64,000 bases of DNA from Streptomyces galbus (GCF_005280195.1 NZ_SZPR01000012.1:667692-731691); one strand, 5' to 3'; shown: positions 1 to 8,824, counted from the first letter of the stretch. The notes: generated by a model not told the origin, from the letters alone. A program made the numbers and translations.

Positions 1-178
1 TGACCAGGGCGTGCACCCGCTCGGCCAGCGCACGGTCGCCGTCCTCCATCTCGGCGATCTTCGCCAGCACCTCCTTCTCCGCGTCCGCCTTCCCGGCCCC
101 ACGGCGCGCCCCCCTCGTCTCCCGTGCCCGCTCCTTCAGGGCGGCGCGCTCCTCGGCCGTGAACCCCGTCTCACCCAT
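1..178 (-). CDS. DUF1801-type protein, C-terminus outside window
   Basis: Only the first 59 codons are present; the gene runs leftward off the window. It begins MGETGFTAEERAALKERAR and continues with a basic helix and KEVLAKIAEMEDGDRALAERVHALV. From memory this is the N-terminal signature of Streptomyces DUF1801/YdhG-like proteins, a small fold proposed as an iron-binding or chaperone-like domain without proven function. The ATG at 178 follows a GGGAGA ribosome site. It is divergent from the CBS-BON gene. Family assignment rests on the N-terminus alone. Confidence 0.6.
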   Translation of the reverse strand, partial: MGETGFTAEERAALKERARETRGARRGAGKADAEKEVLAKIAEMEDGDRALAERVHALV

Positions 179-386
179 CGCACGTCTCCCGCTCGCCGGA
201 CCGTCCCCCGATGGGGTTGCCCCGAGCGTAGGGGGCGACGGCGGGCGCCGGCTTCTCCGAAACTGACGGGTCGGCCGGACGGGCGGCGGCGGGCGCACTT
301 CCCGGGTGCTCGTTCGTTGTGAGGACGAGGGCGGCGGTGTGCGCGGCCGACCGGTCGTGGCCGGTGAGCAGAGAGGCAGCCCCGTG

Positions 387-1046
387 ATGAACCACCAGAC
401 GGTGCGCGACGTGATGAGCAGCGCGGTCGTCCGGGTCCAGGCCGGTACGCCGTTCAAGGAGATCGCCCACCTGCTGCTGGAGTACGACATCACGGCGGTG
501 CCGGTGGTGGACGCGGCGGACCGCCCCGTGGGCGTCGTCTCGGAGGCCGACCTGCTGCACAAGATGTGGGGCCGGCAGGAGGCGGCCGTGACCGGTGCCG
601 GCGGCGCACCGCCACCCGCGAAGATGTCGGCCGTCGACGCCGCCGGCCTGATGACCTCCCCGCCGGTCTGCGCGTACGAGGACTGGAGCGTCGTCGACGC
701 CGCCCGGGTCATGGCCCGGCACGGCGTGAAGCGGCTGCTCGTCGTCGACGAGGAGCAGCGGCTGATCGGCGTGGTCAGCCGCAGCGACCTGCTGCGCATC
801 TTCCTGCGCACCGACCAAGCCATCCGCACCGAGATCGTCGAGGAGGTGCTGGTCAAGACGCTCGGCGAGGCGCCCTCGGCCGTGCAGGTGGACGTCACGA
901 ACGGCCAGGTGGTCCTCAGCGGCCGCCTCTCCCCGGGGGTGTCGGTGGCCGAGCTGGAGGAACTGTGCGGGGCCGTCGACGGCGTGGTGGCCGTGGAGTT
1001 CCGCCCGGTGCCGGACCCGGAGACGGACGGCGAGGTGCGCCCCTGA
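387..1046 (+). CDS. CBS-domain pair protein with C-terminal BON domain
   Basis: A 219-residue cytosolic protein. Residues about 5-60 (VRDVMSSAVVRVQAGTPF, ending GVVSEADLL) and about 86-140 (GLMTSPPVCAYEDWSVVDAA, ending GVVSRSDLLRIF) are two CBS motifs, which together normally bind adenine nucleotides. Residues about 150-210, with the core VTNGQVVLSGRL and ending VDGVVAVEF, form a BON domain, a putative phospholipid- or protein-binding module. This CBS-CBS-BON layout is common in Streptomyces stress loci; the ligand is unknown. The ATG at 387 directly follows an alternative GTG at 384, with GAGAGG upstream. A longer frame to 306 lacks a ribosome site. Confidence 0.85.
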   Translation: MNHQTVRDVMSSAVVRVQAGTPFKEIAHLLLEYDITAVPVVDAADRPVGVVSEADLLHKMWGRQEAAVTGAGGAPPPAKMSAVDAAGLMTSPPVCAYEDWSVVDAARVMARHGVKRLLVVDEEQRLIGVVSRSDLLRIFLRTDQAIRTEIVEEVLVKTLGEAPSAVQVDVTNGQVVLSGRLSPGVSVAELEELCGAVDGVVAVEFRPVPDPETDGEVRP

Positions 1047-1154
1047 GCGCTCCACGGCGGCCGGTGCGGTCCACGTGGGTGAAGGGGGCTTTCGACCGGG
1101 GCGATCAGGGAACCCGTCGAGCCGAACACCGCACGATCAGACCAGGAGGCCGAC

Positions 1155-2045
1155 GTGGGCGACGAGCAGCACGCTCAGCAGGACCCGACGACACAGCACC
1201 CCCAGCCGGACTTCGCCTCCCAGGAGCAGCCGCATCCGGGCTGGACCGGGCCCATGGACCCGCCGCCGGACCACGGTGAGGACTCCTACCGCGGCTCCGG
1301 CCGGCTGGAGGGCCGCAAGACGGTCATCACCGGCGGCGACTCCGGCATCGGCCGCGCCGTCGCGCTCGCCTTCGCCCGGGAGGGCGCCGACGTCCTGTTC
1401 ACCCACCTCGACGAGGAGGCGGAGGACGCCCGCGAGACGACCCGCCTGGTGCAGGAGGCGGGACGCAAGGCCGTCGCCGTCTCCTGCGACATCCGCGAGG
1501 AGGCCAACTGCCGTGCCCTGATCGACCGGGCGGTCGAGGAGTTCGGGCACATCGACGTCCTGGTGAACAACGCGGCCTACCAGATGTCCCAGCCGGACGG
1601 CATCGAGGCCATCACCACCGAGCAGTTCGACCGCGTCCTGCGGACCAACCTGTACGGCATGTTCTGGCTCACCAAGTTCGCCCTGCCGCACATCCCCGAG
1701 GGCGGCAGCGTCATCAACACCACGTCGGTGCAGGCGTACAAGCCCAGCCCGCACCTGCTGGACTACGCGATGACCAAGGGCGCGATCGTGACCTTCACCC
1801 AGGGCATGGCCCAGATGGTCGCCGAGCGCGGCATCCGCGTCAACGCCGTGGCCCCCGGCCCCGTGTGGACGCCCCTGATCCCGGCGACCATGCCCGACAC
1901 GTCCGAGTTCGGCAAGCAGAGCCCCCTCGGACGTCCGGCCCAGCCGGCCGAACTGGCCCCCGCCTACGTCTACCTCGCCTCGCAGGAGGCGAGCTTCGTC
2001 ACGGCCGAGGTCCTCAACGCGACCGGCGGCACCCCCCTGCCGTAG
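1155..2045 (+). CDS. Short-chain dehydrogenase, YhdF/YghA (stress protein 39) type
   Basis: A 296-residue NAD(P)-dependent oxidoreductase. A polar, Pro/Gln-rich N-terminal tail of about 50 residues (ending GRLEGRKTVITGG) precedes the Rossmann fold with TGGDSGIG, an NNA motif and the catalytic Ser...Tyr-x-x-x-Lys (INTTSVQAY, then DYAMTKGA). The tail and C-terminal TAEVLNATGG fit the general-stress SDR subgroup found in Bacillus (YhdF) and E. coli (YghA). The GTG start has an AGGAGG site six bases upstream. Substrate cannot be inferred; the subgroup is usually oxidative- or osmotic-stress linked. Confidence 0.85.
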   Translation: MGDEQHAQQDPTTQHPQPDFASQEQPHPGWTGPMDPPPDHGEDSYRGSGRLEGRKTVITGGDSGIGRAVALAFAREGADVLFTHLDEEAEDARETTRLVQEAGRKAVAVSCDIREEANCRALIDRAVEEFGHIDVLVNNAAYQMSQPDGIEAITTEQFDRVLRTNLYGMFWLTKFALPHIPEGGSVINTTSVQAYKPSPHLLDYAMTKGAIVTFTQGMAQMVAERGIRVNAVAPGPVWTPLIPATMPDTSEFGKQSPLGRPAQPAELAPAYVYLASQEASFVTAEVLNATGGTPLP

Positions 2046-2048
2046 CAC

Positions 2049-2063
2049 CGGCACCCCGTGCCG
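2049..2063. terminator. Short hairpin after the SDR gene
   Basis: CGGCAC-CCC-GTGCCG forms a perfect 6-bp stem starting four bases after the SDR stop. It may be a weak terminator; there is no U-tract, as is usual in Streptomyces. Confidence 0.35.
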
Positions 2064-2175
2064 TACACCGGCACTCCCCGCGGACGGCCCGCCGCCCCCG
2101 CCCCGCCACCCCTCGCCGGCCGACCGGACAGCAGCCGGCGAGCGGTGGTCGGCGGACGGGCGGCGGACGGCCGTC

Positions 2176-2265
2176 TCAGCGGTTGCGCAGCGCGCTGGTG
2201 GCGAAGAAGCCGGTCGCCCCGGCGGAGATGAGGGCGCAGAGGGCGAGCAGAGCGGTACGTCGCAT
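2176..2265 (-). CDS. Tiny hydrophobic peptide, 29 residues
   Basis: An ORF of 29 codons starts at ATG 2265 behind a good ribosome site (GGAAGGACC on the minus strand). The product begins MRRTALLALCALISAGATGF and ends with a short polar tail, NR. Two arginines followed by about 20 hydrophobic residues look like a single membrane segment or an uncleaved signal peptide. No domain is recognisable. It is divergent from the sigma-CAP gene, separated by about 290 bases. Coding status rests on the ribosome site and membrane-peptide character only. Confidence 0.5.
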   Translation of the reverse strand: MRRTALLALCALISAGATGFFATSALRNR

Positions 2266-2553
2266 CGTGGTGGTCCTTCCGACAGCGGTGGATGGTCGTG
2301 CCCAACGACACCTCAACGCCCGTCCCGCCCACCCCGCTTCTGTCCCGGCCCCGACCCCACTCGAACGGACGCGACCGGCCCGCGCGCGTCCACCGGACGG
2401 CCCCCGGTGTGATCCCCCTCCTTGCGCGCGGGACGCCGATGCGGTTCCCCTGTCGTCGAACGCTCTGCCGAAAAACCGTTATGCGGTGCTCCCTCAGGGA
2501 TCTCCCCTACGACGGACAAGCACCATTCGGCGTCGACGACAGGGAAACGGCAC

Positions 2554-4206
2554 ATGAGGTCAGCGCAGACGAGCAGCACGGACACGGCGGCACTGGTGAA
2601 CGCCGCGCGGACGGGCGACCAGGCGGCCCAGGACGCGCTCGTCGGCGCGTACCTCCCGCTCGTCTACAACATCGTGGGCCGGGCGCTCAACGGCTCGGTG
2701 GACGTCGACGACGTCGTCCAGGAGAGCATGCTCCGCGCCCTCGGCTCCCTGGACACCCTGCGCGCCCCCGAGAGCTTCCGCCCCTGGCTGGTGGCCATCG
2801 TGATGAACCAGGTGCGCGCCCACTGGCAGGGCCGCACCCCCGCCGCCGGGCCCGTGGAGGACGCCTGGGACGTCGCCGACCCGGGGGCCGACTTCGTCGA
2901 CCTGACCATCGTGCGGCTGCAGCTGTCCGGCCAGCGGCAGGAGACGGCACGCGCCACGCGCTGGCTGGAGCCCACCGACCGGGCGCTGCTGTCGCTGTGG
3001 TGGCTGGAGACCGCCGGCGAACTCACCCGCGCCGAGGTGGCCGCGGCCCTCGAACTCACCCCGGAGCACACGGCGGTCCGCGTCCAGCGGATGAAGGCCC
3101 AGCTGGAGGCCGCACGAGTGGTCGTACGCGCCCTGGACGCCCAGCCCCCGTGCCCCGACCTGCACACCACGCTCGCCGGCTGGGACGGCCGTCCCTCCGC
3201 GCTGTGGCGCAAGCGCATCGCCCGGCACGCCCGCGGCTGCGCCCGCTGCTCGGGCCTGTGGAGCGGGCTGGTGCCCGCCGAGGGGCTGCTGGCGGGCCTC
3301 GCGCTGGTCGCCGCCTCGCCGCTGCTCCTGGAACGCGTCCGCACGGCCACGGACACCCTGGTGCCCGCCGGGTCCGTGGTGCCGCCGACCGGTGACCCAG
3401 AACCCCTGGTGTCCTCGCGGCCGGACGCCCACGCCGGCGCGGACCGGAACCTGACGCGCAGCGCGGCCCGGCGCAGACGCCGTACCCGACGACGGGCGGT
3501 CGGCGGAGCGGTCGTGGCGGCCTGCCTGGCGGGCGGCGGCCTGACCTACGTCCTGACCCAGCCGGGGGAGGGGACCGAGGAGCCGACCGCGGCGCGCGGC
3601 GCGGAGATATCCCCGGCGTCGCAGCCGCCCACCCCCGCCCCCGGCTCCGACGCCTCGGCGTCCCCCTCCCCGTCCGCCCGTCCCTCCCGCTCGGCCTCCC
3701 CGTCCCCCAGCGCGAGCCCCAGCCCGAGCGCCCGGACCACCCGTCCCACCCCCACCCCGGCCCGGCCGGTCACGCCGAAGAGCGCCGCCGCGAGCCCGCG
3801 CGCCGCGGCCCCGGCGGCCTCCTCGGACGTCGCCGGCCAGGTGCTCGCCCTGGTCAACCAGGAGCGCAGGACGGCGGGCTGCGCCCCGCTCACGCAGAAC
3901 GACCGGCTGCGCGACGCCGCGCAGGCCCACTCCGACGACATGGCCGGGCGCGACTTCTTCGACCACGTGAACCCGGACGGCGCCGACCCCGGCCGCCGCA
4001 TCACCGCCGCCGGGTACCGCTGGTCGACGTACGGCGAGAACATAGCCAAGGGACAGCAGACGGCCCGGTCGGTGATGACGTCGTGGATGAACAGCCCCGG
4101 CCACCGCGCCAACATCCTCAACTGCGCCTTCAAGAACCTCGGCGTGGGCGTCCACCAGGGCGACGGCGGCCCGTACTGGACCCAGGACTTCGGCACCAGG
4201 ATGTGA
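2554..4206 (+). CDS. ECF-type sigma factor fused via a membrane segment to an extracellular CAP domain
   Basis: A 550-residue multidomain protein. Residues about 10-95 are a sigma-70 region 2 (ending FRPWLVAIVMNQVRAHW), and about 150-195 are region 4 with a helix-turn-helix (TRAEVAAALELTPEHTAVRV). Residues about 200-235 contain H-x3-C-x2-C (HARGCARC), like a zinc anti-sigma module. An Arg-rich stretch leads into a single membrane helix at about 315-336, then about 90 residues rich in Ser/Pro/Thr resembling a cell-wall linker. A CAP/SCP-PR1 domain fills about 425-550 (QVLALVNQERR, then YGENIAKGQQ, MTSWMNSPGHRANIL, YWTQDFG). The ATG at 2554 has AGGGAAACGG upstream. The layout predicts a membrane-tethered transcription factor with a wall-facing sensor; that role is inference. 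Confidence 0.85.
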   Translation: MRSAQTSSTDTAALVNAARTGDQAAQDALVGAYLPLVYNIVGRALNGSVDVDDVVQESMLRALGSLDTLRAPESFRPWLVAIVMNQVRAHWQGRTPAAGPVEDAWDVADPGADFVDLTIVRLQLSGQRQETARATRWLEPTDRALLSLWWLETAGELTRAEVAAALELTPEHTAVRVQRMKAQLEAARVVVRALDAQPPCPDLHTTLAGWDGRPSALWRKRIARHARGCARCSGLWSGLVPAEGLLAGLALVAASPLLLERVRTATDTLVPAGSVVPPTGDPEPLVSSRPDAHAGADRNLTRSAARRRRRTRRRAVGGAVVAACLAGGGLTYVLTQPGEGTEEPTAARGAEISPASQPPTPAPGSDASASPSPSARPSRSASPSPSASPSPSARTTRPTPTPARPVTPKSAAASPRAAAPAASSDVAGQVLALVNQERRTAGCAPLTQNDRLRDAAQAHSDDMAGRDFFDHVNPDGADPGRRITAAGYRWSTYGENIAKGQQTARSVMTSWMNSPGHRANILNCAFKNLGVGVHQGDGGPYWTQDFGTRM

Positions 4207-4221
4207 CCGCGCCTCCTCCCG

Positions 4222-5136
4222 TCAGCGTCCGGCGTCGTCGGGAGGGACGCGCGTGTCGCGCGCGGACTCGTCCGGCGCCACCAGGGTCCGGGTGAGCGGG
4301 ATGCGGGACAGCGCCAGGACGCCGGCCGCGATCAGGACCACCCCGACCAGTTGGGGCAGCAGCCACCAGCCGGAGCGGACCTCCTCCTCGTACAGGGTGA
4401 TGCCGAGGGCGAGGCTCACCGCCGCGTCGCCGAGGGTGAGCGCGGGCTGGGAGGCGACCAGCGGTCCGGCCTGCATGGCGTTCTCCAGCAGGAACAGCGC
4501 GCACACCCCGGCCGCGGCGAAGGCGTACGTCTCCCAGGCGGTGAAGAACGCGACGATCCCGTCCTCGTCGAGGGTGTGCGTGGACGCCTTCATCAGGGCC
4601 GCGGTCACCGCGTAGCAGATCGCGGTCGCCGCTCCGAGACAGGCGGCCCGTGCCCGCCCCTCGGGCCGTCGCAGCGCCGCCAGGGACAGGGCCACGACCG
4701 CGCCCAGGGACACGGCGAGCGCCAGGACCCAGCGGTGCGGGGCCACCTGGGTGAGGTTGCCGTGCGGGGAGGCCGCGGCGAGCGCGACCGCCAGACCGGC
4801 CACCACCGCCGTCACGGCCACCCAGCCGCGGGGCGGCAGGCGCCGGTGCAGCAGGACGGTGGCGATCATCAGGGCGAGCGGCAGCTCCAGCACGAACAAC
4901 GGCTGCACGACGGTCAGCGGCCCGGTCGCCAGCGCCACGGCCTGGCAGACGGCAGCGCCGACCACCGCGAGCATGCCGCCCAGCCAGACGGGCCGCCGCA
5001 GCAGGTCGAACAGCAGCCCCACGCGCAGCCCCTGGGACCGCGGCACGGTCAGCGCGGCCTTGCGCTGCAGCACCGTCGCCAGGGCGTTGCTGAAGGCCGC
5101 CCCGAGGGCGAAGACCACGGAGAGCAGGGCCTGCAC
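4222..5136 (-). CDS. DMT/EamA-like multispanning membrane transporter
   Basis: About 304 residues with eight to ten hydrophobic segments in two related halves, as in the drug/metabolite transporter superfamily (for example ALLSVVFALGAAFSNALATV and VQPLFVLELPLALMIATVLL). This subgroup appears widely in actinobacteria with no known substrate. I chose the GTG at 5136 because GGGAGG lies eight bases upstream; longer frames back to 5256 add a polar, Pro-rich tail unlikely to be translated. The gene ends 15 bases from the convergent sigma-CAP gene. Confidence 0.8.
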   Translation of the reverse strand: MQALLSVVFALGAAFSNALATVLQRKAALTVPRSQGLRVGLLFDLLRRPVWLGGMLAVVGAAVCQAVALATGPLTVVQPLFVLELPLALMIATVLLHRRLPPRGWVAVTAVVAGLAVALAAASPHGNLTQVAPHRWVLALAVSLGAVVALSLAALRRPEGRARAACLGAATAICYAVTAALMKASTHTLDEDGIVAFFTAWETYAFAAAGVCALFLLENAMQAGPLVASQPALTLGDAAVSLALGITLYEEEVRSGWWLLPQLVGVVLIAAGVLALSRIPLTRTLVAPDESARDTRVPPDDAGR

Positions 5137-5374
5137 GGGGGCCACCTCCCGGTTCGGCGTACGGACGACGCCGGCTGGGTGCGGGACGCCGGCGGTGCCT
5201 CCTCCTGCCATGGTCTGGCGACGGGCCACGCGACGCGATCGGAGCGGCCGGGCCACCGCGTCGGGGCGGGTGGCCGGATCCCGCGCGGAATCCGTCCGGA
5301 ATGTGGTGCGGTGAAGCGGCCCGGCGGGGGTACGGGCAGAGGAACGCGTGGCAATTGTGCTCGGAGGGGTGACG

Positions 5375-5638
5375 ATGCGTTCGGTGACTCAGTTGCGACA
5401 GCTCAGGGCCGTGTACGCCGGCGGCGTGCTCGCCTGGACCCTCAGCCTGCTGCTGAGCACCGTCTGGGGTGAGGGGTCGGCGCGGCAGACGGTGGTCCTG
5501 CTCGTCCTGCTGGCCGCCTTCCTCGTCCTGCTGCTCTGGTCCACCTGGTGCCTGTGGGAGGCCACGGCACGCCGTACGGCCGAGAGCGCCGCGGGCGTCG
5601 CGGGCGTCGCGGCGAGCGCACCCGCCGAACGGCCGTAG
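5375..5638 (+). CDS. Small two-helix membrane protein, unknown function
   Basis: An 87-residue protein with two membrane segments (AVYAGGVLAWTLSLLLSTVW and VVLLVLLAAFLVLLLWSTWC) and a short Ala-rich cytosolic tail. The ATG at 5375 has GGAGGGG upstream. Divergent from the DMT transporter and followed by another small gene on the same strand. No family recognised. Confidence 0.7.
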   Translation: MRSVTQLRQLRAVYAGGVLAWTLSLLLSTVWGEGSARQTVVLLVLLAAFLVLLLWSTWCLWEATARRTAESAAGVAGVAASAPAERP

Positions 5639-5706
5639 GGTCCCGGCTTCCGGGGATCGCGCGGCCGGTGCGGGGTAGGCGCGTGGAGAACCGAGGGAGG
5701 AATGCC

Positions 5707-6024
5707 ATGACGACGTACGTCATCTCGGTGCCCGGGACGTTCACGGGCGGGGCCGAGCCGGACACACGGACGGAGCTGGCCCGGGCGCTGCGCCCGGAGG
5801 ACCCGCACCGCACCCACCTGGGGAACGAGGAAGACCTCGACGTCCTCACCGTGAACGACGACGACACCTTCACCCTGCGCCTGACCGTCGACGCGAGCAG
5901 CGGCCCCGAGGCCGAGCGTGAGGCCAAGCGCATCGCCGCCTCCGCGCTGAGCTCCGTGGGCCTGGACGCCTCCCGCGCCCCCCTGGGGCCGGCGGCGGTC
6001 ACGGGCATCGACTCGGAGGGCTGA
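5707..6024 (+). CDS. Conserved-looking hypothetical protein, 105 residues
   Basis: A soluble, acidic protein beginning MTTYVISVPGTFTG, with LTVNDDDTFTLRLTVDASS in the middle and a helical Arg/Glu/Ala-rich C-terminal half. No signal peptide or membrane segment. The ATG has GGGAGGA upstream at normal spacing. Only 68 bases separate it from the small membrane-protein gene, so the two may be co-transcribed. A strong hairpin follows directly. No function can be assigned. Confidence 0.7.
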   Translation: MTTYVISVPGTFTGGAEPDTRTELARALRPEDPHRTHLGNEEDLDVLTVNDDDTFTLRLTVDASSGPEAEREAKRIAASALSSVGLDASRAPLGPAAVTGIDSEG

Positions 6025-6035
6025 CCCCGAGGCCC

Positions 6036-6067
6036 GGCGCCCTTCACTCACAGGGGTGAAGGGCGCC
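6036..6067. terminator. Hairpin terminator
   Basis: Arms GGCGCCCTTCAC and GTGAAGGGCGCC pair perfectly over 12 bp around an eight-base loop, starting 12 bases after the stop of the 105-residue gene. This is the usual Streptomyces U-less terminator form. Confidence 0.75.
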
Positions 6068-6178
6068 TCACTCACACGCGTGAAAGACGCCCGCCGTCCC
6101 GTGCCCGCCGCATGGACCGCACGCGCGCGGGGAGAACCGCCCTGTCCGAGGACGTTCCCGTCCAGCGAGGGGGCCACG

Positions 6179-6847
6179 GTGTGGCAGGTCGTCTTCACCG
6201 CCGATTTCGCGTCCGAGCACCAGTGGGTCGCGGGGCGCTCCTGGGCCTATCCGAACGGCGGCCCGACCAACCCGGGTGACAACAAGCTCGACCACCTGAC
6301 CGACGCCCCCGACCACAGCCGCACCGGGACGTTCCGCGCCACGCGCCGCGCCGACGGCCTGTGGGACACCGGCCTGCTCACCACGGAGGGCAGCGCCGAA
6401 GGCTTCGAGGTCCGCACGGGGGACCGGCTGGAGGCCCGGGTGCGCCTGCCCGTCGGCCTCGGCGCCTGGCCGGCGATCTGGACCTGGCGCGACGGCGACA
6501 ACGAGGTCGACCTGTTCGAGTACCACCCGGACAACCCCGACCTGCTCGAACTCACCAACCACGTGCGGCAGGCGGGCGAGTACGTCCGCGACGAGGAGGT
6601 CCGCCCCGGTGGCCTCGTCGACCTCGGCGTCACCTTCGGCCGGAGCGACGTGGTCTGGACGCTGAACGGCGCACCGGTCTTCTCCGACGGACGCGGCGTG
6701 GGACGCGACTGGCACGCCCACCTCATCGTCAATCTCTCGGTGTGCGCGGGCCGTTACCACCCGCCTCCCGACGCCTCCGCCACCGAGCTGTCGTACACGG
6801 TGGAGAGCCTGGTCGTGCGGCGGCCGCAGAAACGGCCGTCCGTCTGA
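6179..6847 (+). CDS. GH16-like (concanavalin-fold) glycoside hydrolase-type protein
   Basis: A 222-residue protein carrying NEVDLFEYHP at about residue 105, matching the E-x-D-x-x-E catalytic signature of family 16 glycosidases such as laminarinases and beta-glucanases. The preceding RVRLPVGLGAWPAIWTW and following VVWTLNGAPVF and HLIVNLSV fit the beta-jelly-roll. No signal peptide is visible from the chosen GTG at 6179 (site AGGGGG), which is unusual for a polysaccharide hydrolase and suggests an intracellular or non-classically exported product. A longer frame from 6056 would overlap the upstream terminator. Confidence 0.7.
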   Translation: MWQVVFTADFASEHQWVAGRSWAYPNGGPTNPGDNKLDHLTDAPDHSRTGTFRATRRADGLWDTGLLTTEGSAEGFEVRTGDRLEARVRLPVGLGAWPAIWTWRDGDNEVDLFEYHPDNPDLLELTNHVRQAGEYVRDEEVRPGGLVDLGVTFGRSDVVWTLNGAPVFSDGRGVGRDWHAHLIVNLSVCAGRYHPPPDASATELSYTVESLVVRRPQKRPSV

Positions 6848-6898
6848 CGGAGACGCGGGAGCGGGACGGGACGGGGCCCCGGTGAGACTTCCGGGGTG

Positions 6899-7321
6899 TC
6901 AGCCGGCCACGGCCTCCACCGCGGCCAGGTCCTCGCCGGTCAGCTCGGCGATGCGGTACGGCGGCACGCCGGCGGCGACCGCGCGGGCCAGGAGCGCCTC
7001 ACGGCCGTCCGCGCAGTCGCGGTAGGCCAGCAGCTCCTCCTCCAGCCGGGCCACGTCCTGCGGTGCCGTCTCGTGGCGCAGGCGGCTCAACTCCTCGTCC
7101 CCGAGGGGCACGGGCAGCCGCTCGGCGTCCTCCGGGAGCGCGGCCGTCTGCTCCGGGGGCAGCAGGCGCAGCTCGGGGGACGTCGGGGTGACCCCCTGGG
7201 CGTCGAGCCACGCGCGTACCGCGGGCGTGTCCATGAAGGCCAGCTCGCCGACCGCCGCCGGCGGCACGCCGAGCGTCGCGCCCGGACCGGTCAGCAGGGC
7301 GAGGTAGGCGTCATCGGTCAT
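6899..7321 (-). CDS. Unknown Streptomyces protein, possibly DUF6003
   Basis: A 140-residue acidic soluble protein beginning MTDDAYLALLTGPGATLGVP. The C-terminal third (ALLARAVAAGVPPYRIAELT) resembles a short helix-turn-helix used in recombinase or sigma-like proteins. From memory the pattern resembles DUF6003, but I cannot verify this. The start at 7321 follows AGGAACCGAGGA. Convergent with the GH16-like gene, divergent from the ATPase gene at 7492. Confidence 0.65.
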   Translation of the reverse strand: MTDDAYLALLTGPGATLGVPPAAVGELAFMDTPAVRAWLDAQGVTPTSPELRLLPPEQTAALPEDAERLPVPLGDEELSRLRHETAPQDVARLEEELLAYRDCADGREALLARAVAAGVPPYRIAELTGEDLAAVEAVAG

Positions 7322-7491
7322 TCCTCGGTTCCTCACGGGAGAAGTTCTGGGCGGTCCAACGCCCTCCCTCTACCCGCAAACGGCCTGGTCCTGCATGACC
7401 CGGACGGGCGACCCCGCGTCCCGGCGCGGCGTCCGGGGCGGGTCCGGAAACTCGTAGGTCTGCTGCGGGGGATCGCGGGTAAGCGACTGGT

Positions 7492-7965
7492 GTGAACGGG
7501 GTAGCTGAGGCGACCGCAGTGGAACCTGCGCCCATGGGCGAGGACGACGCGGCGCCGTATGTGACGACGAAACAGACCACGTTGGTCCTGGAGGGCGACG
7601 GGAGCTGCATCGCGCAGTCCCGCCGTCTGGCCGCGGACTTCCTCGCCCGCATGCGGGACGAACACGGGGTGCCGGTCTCGCAGCGGGCCGTCGACGTGTC
7701 GCAGCTGGTGGTCAGCGAGCTGGTCACCAACGCCCGGAAGTACGCGCCGGGACCGGTCCTGCTGGACCTGCGGCTCGCCGGGGACACCGTCGAAATCATG
7801 GTGTGGGACTCCGAGCCGGTGCTCCCGGTGGCCAGAGCGGCCGACGTCGGACGCGTCGGGCAGCACGGCCTGGAGATCGTGATGGCGGTCGCCGAGGGGT
7901 TCGAGGCGCAGCGCGAGCCGGTCGGCAAGCGCATCACCGTGCGCATCGCGCTGGCGGACCGCTAG
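7492..7965 (+). CDS. RsbW-like histidine-kinase-fold ATPase (anti-sigma type)
   Basis: A 157-residue stand-alone GHKL ATPase domain. The N box is ELVTNARKYA at about residue 80, and the G2-type motif is GQHGLEIVMAVAE near residue 122. Streptomyces carries dozens of such proteins, acting as anti-sigma kinases or partners of STAS and PP2C proteins. No anti-anti-sigma gene is adjacent; a STAS gene lies at 58438, far away. GTG 7492 is the annotated start; an internal ATG at 7534 with GGAACC upstream is a credible alternative. Confidence 0.8.
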   Translation: MNGVAEATAVEPAPMGEDDAAPYVTTKQTTLVLEGDGSCIAQSRRLAADFLARMRDEHGVPVSQRAVDVSQLVVSELVTNARKYAPGPVLLDLRLAGDTVEIMVWDSEPVLPVARAADVGRVGQHGLEIVMAVAEGFEAQREPVGKRITVRIALADR

Positions 7966-8035
7966 GCACCGCACGGATGAGCAAGCGCTCAGTAACATGG
8001 CCCCCACGTGCATCCTGCCGCGAGGAGGGCCAGCC

Positions 8036-8824
8036 ATGCCGGTGTCGGACGCCGAGGCGTTCTACGAGCGTGCGGACGACGTCAGGTTCCTGCCCACCGG
8101 GTACACCCGGGGCCCCTGGGACGCCGACGCCCAGCACGCCGGACCGCCCGCCGCACTGCTCGGCCTGGCCGTCGCGCCGCGGCCGGACCTGCGGGTCGCA
8201 CGGCTGACGTACGAGATCATGCGGCCGGTACCGCTGCGGCCGCTGAGCGTGTCCCGGAGGGTGCTGCGTTCCGGGCGCAGCGTCGAACTGGTGGAGGTCG
8301 CGCTGACCCCCGACGGCGGCGACGAGGTCATGCGGGCCACGGCCCTGTCGATGCGCGCCGTGCCCGGCTCGGTGCCGGACGTGTCCCCGGCCCCCGAGGT
8401 GCCCGGACCCGAGGACGCCTCCCCGGCCGGGTTCTTCCCGGTGCCGTGGGAGCAGGGCTACCACACCGCCATGGAGGTGCGCTTCGCCACCGGCTCCTTC
8501 CTGGAGACCGGCCCGGCCACCGCGTGGATGCGGATGCGCGTGCCCCTGGTCGCGGGGGAGGAGATCGCCCCGCTCAGCCGGGTGCTGACCGCGGCCGACT
8601 CCGGCAACGGCGTGAGCGCCGCACTCGACTTCCACCGCTACGTCTTCGTCAACGCCGACCTCACCGTGACCCTGCACCGCCACCCCGAGGGCGAGTGGGT
8701 GTGCCTGGACGCCCGGACGATGGTGGACGGCGGGGGCGTCGGCCTCGCCGAGTCCGCCCTGCACGACACCCGGGGCCCGCTCGGCCGCGGCACCCAGAGC
8801 CTGTACGTGGCCGAGCGCGGCTGA
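8036..8824 (+). CDS. Acyl-CoA thioesterase-family protein (TesB-like double hotdog)
   Basis: 262 residues. The N-terminal half has GPWDADAQHAGPPAALLGL and the middle has RLTYEIMRPVPLRPL, as in TesB-like thioesterase-family proteins of actinobacteria with two hotdog folds. The C-terminal half carries WVCLDARTMVDGGGVGLAES, the usual end of this family, and LHDTRGPLGRGTQSL. Expected to hydrolyse acyl-CoA thioesters; substrate unknown. ATG 8036 follows AGGAGGG at seven bases. Confidence 0.8.
   Translation: MPVSDAEAFYERADDVRFLPTGYTRGPWDADAQHAGPPAALLGLAVAPRPDLRVARLTYEIMRPVPLRPLSVSRRVLRSGRSVELVEVALTPDGGDEVMRATALSMRAVPGSVPDVSPAPEVPGPEDASPAGFFPVPWEQGYHTAMEVRFATGSFLETGPATAWMRMRVPLVAGEEIAPLSRVLTAADSGNGVSAALDFHRYVFVNADLTVTLHRHPEGEWVCLDARTMVDGGGVGLAESALHDTRGPLGRGTQSLYVAERG

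Noticed and set aside
2560..4155. Long antisense ORF opposite the sigma-CAP gene
   Set aside because: Shadow of a high-GC gene: its amino acid content is Gly/Arg/Ala noise and there is no ribosome site, while the sense frame has clear domains.
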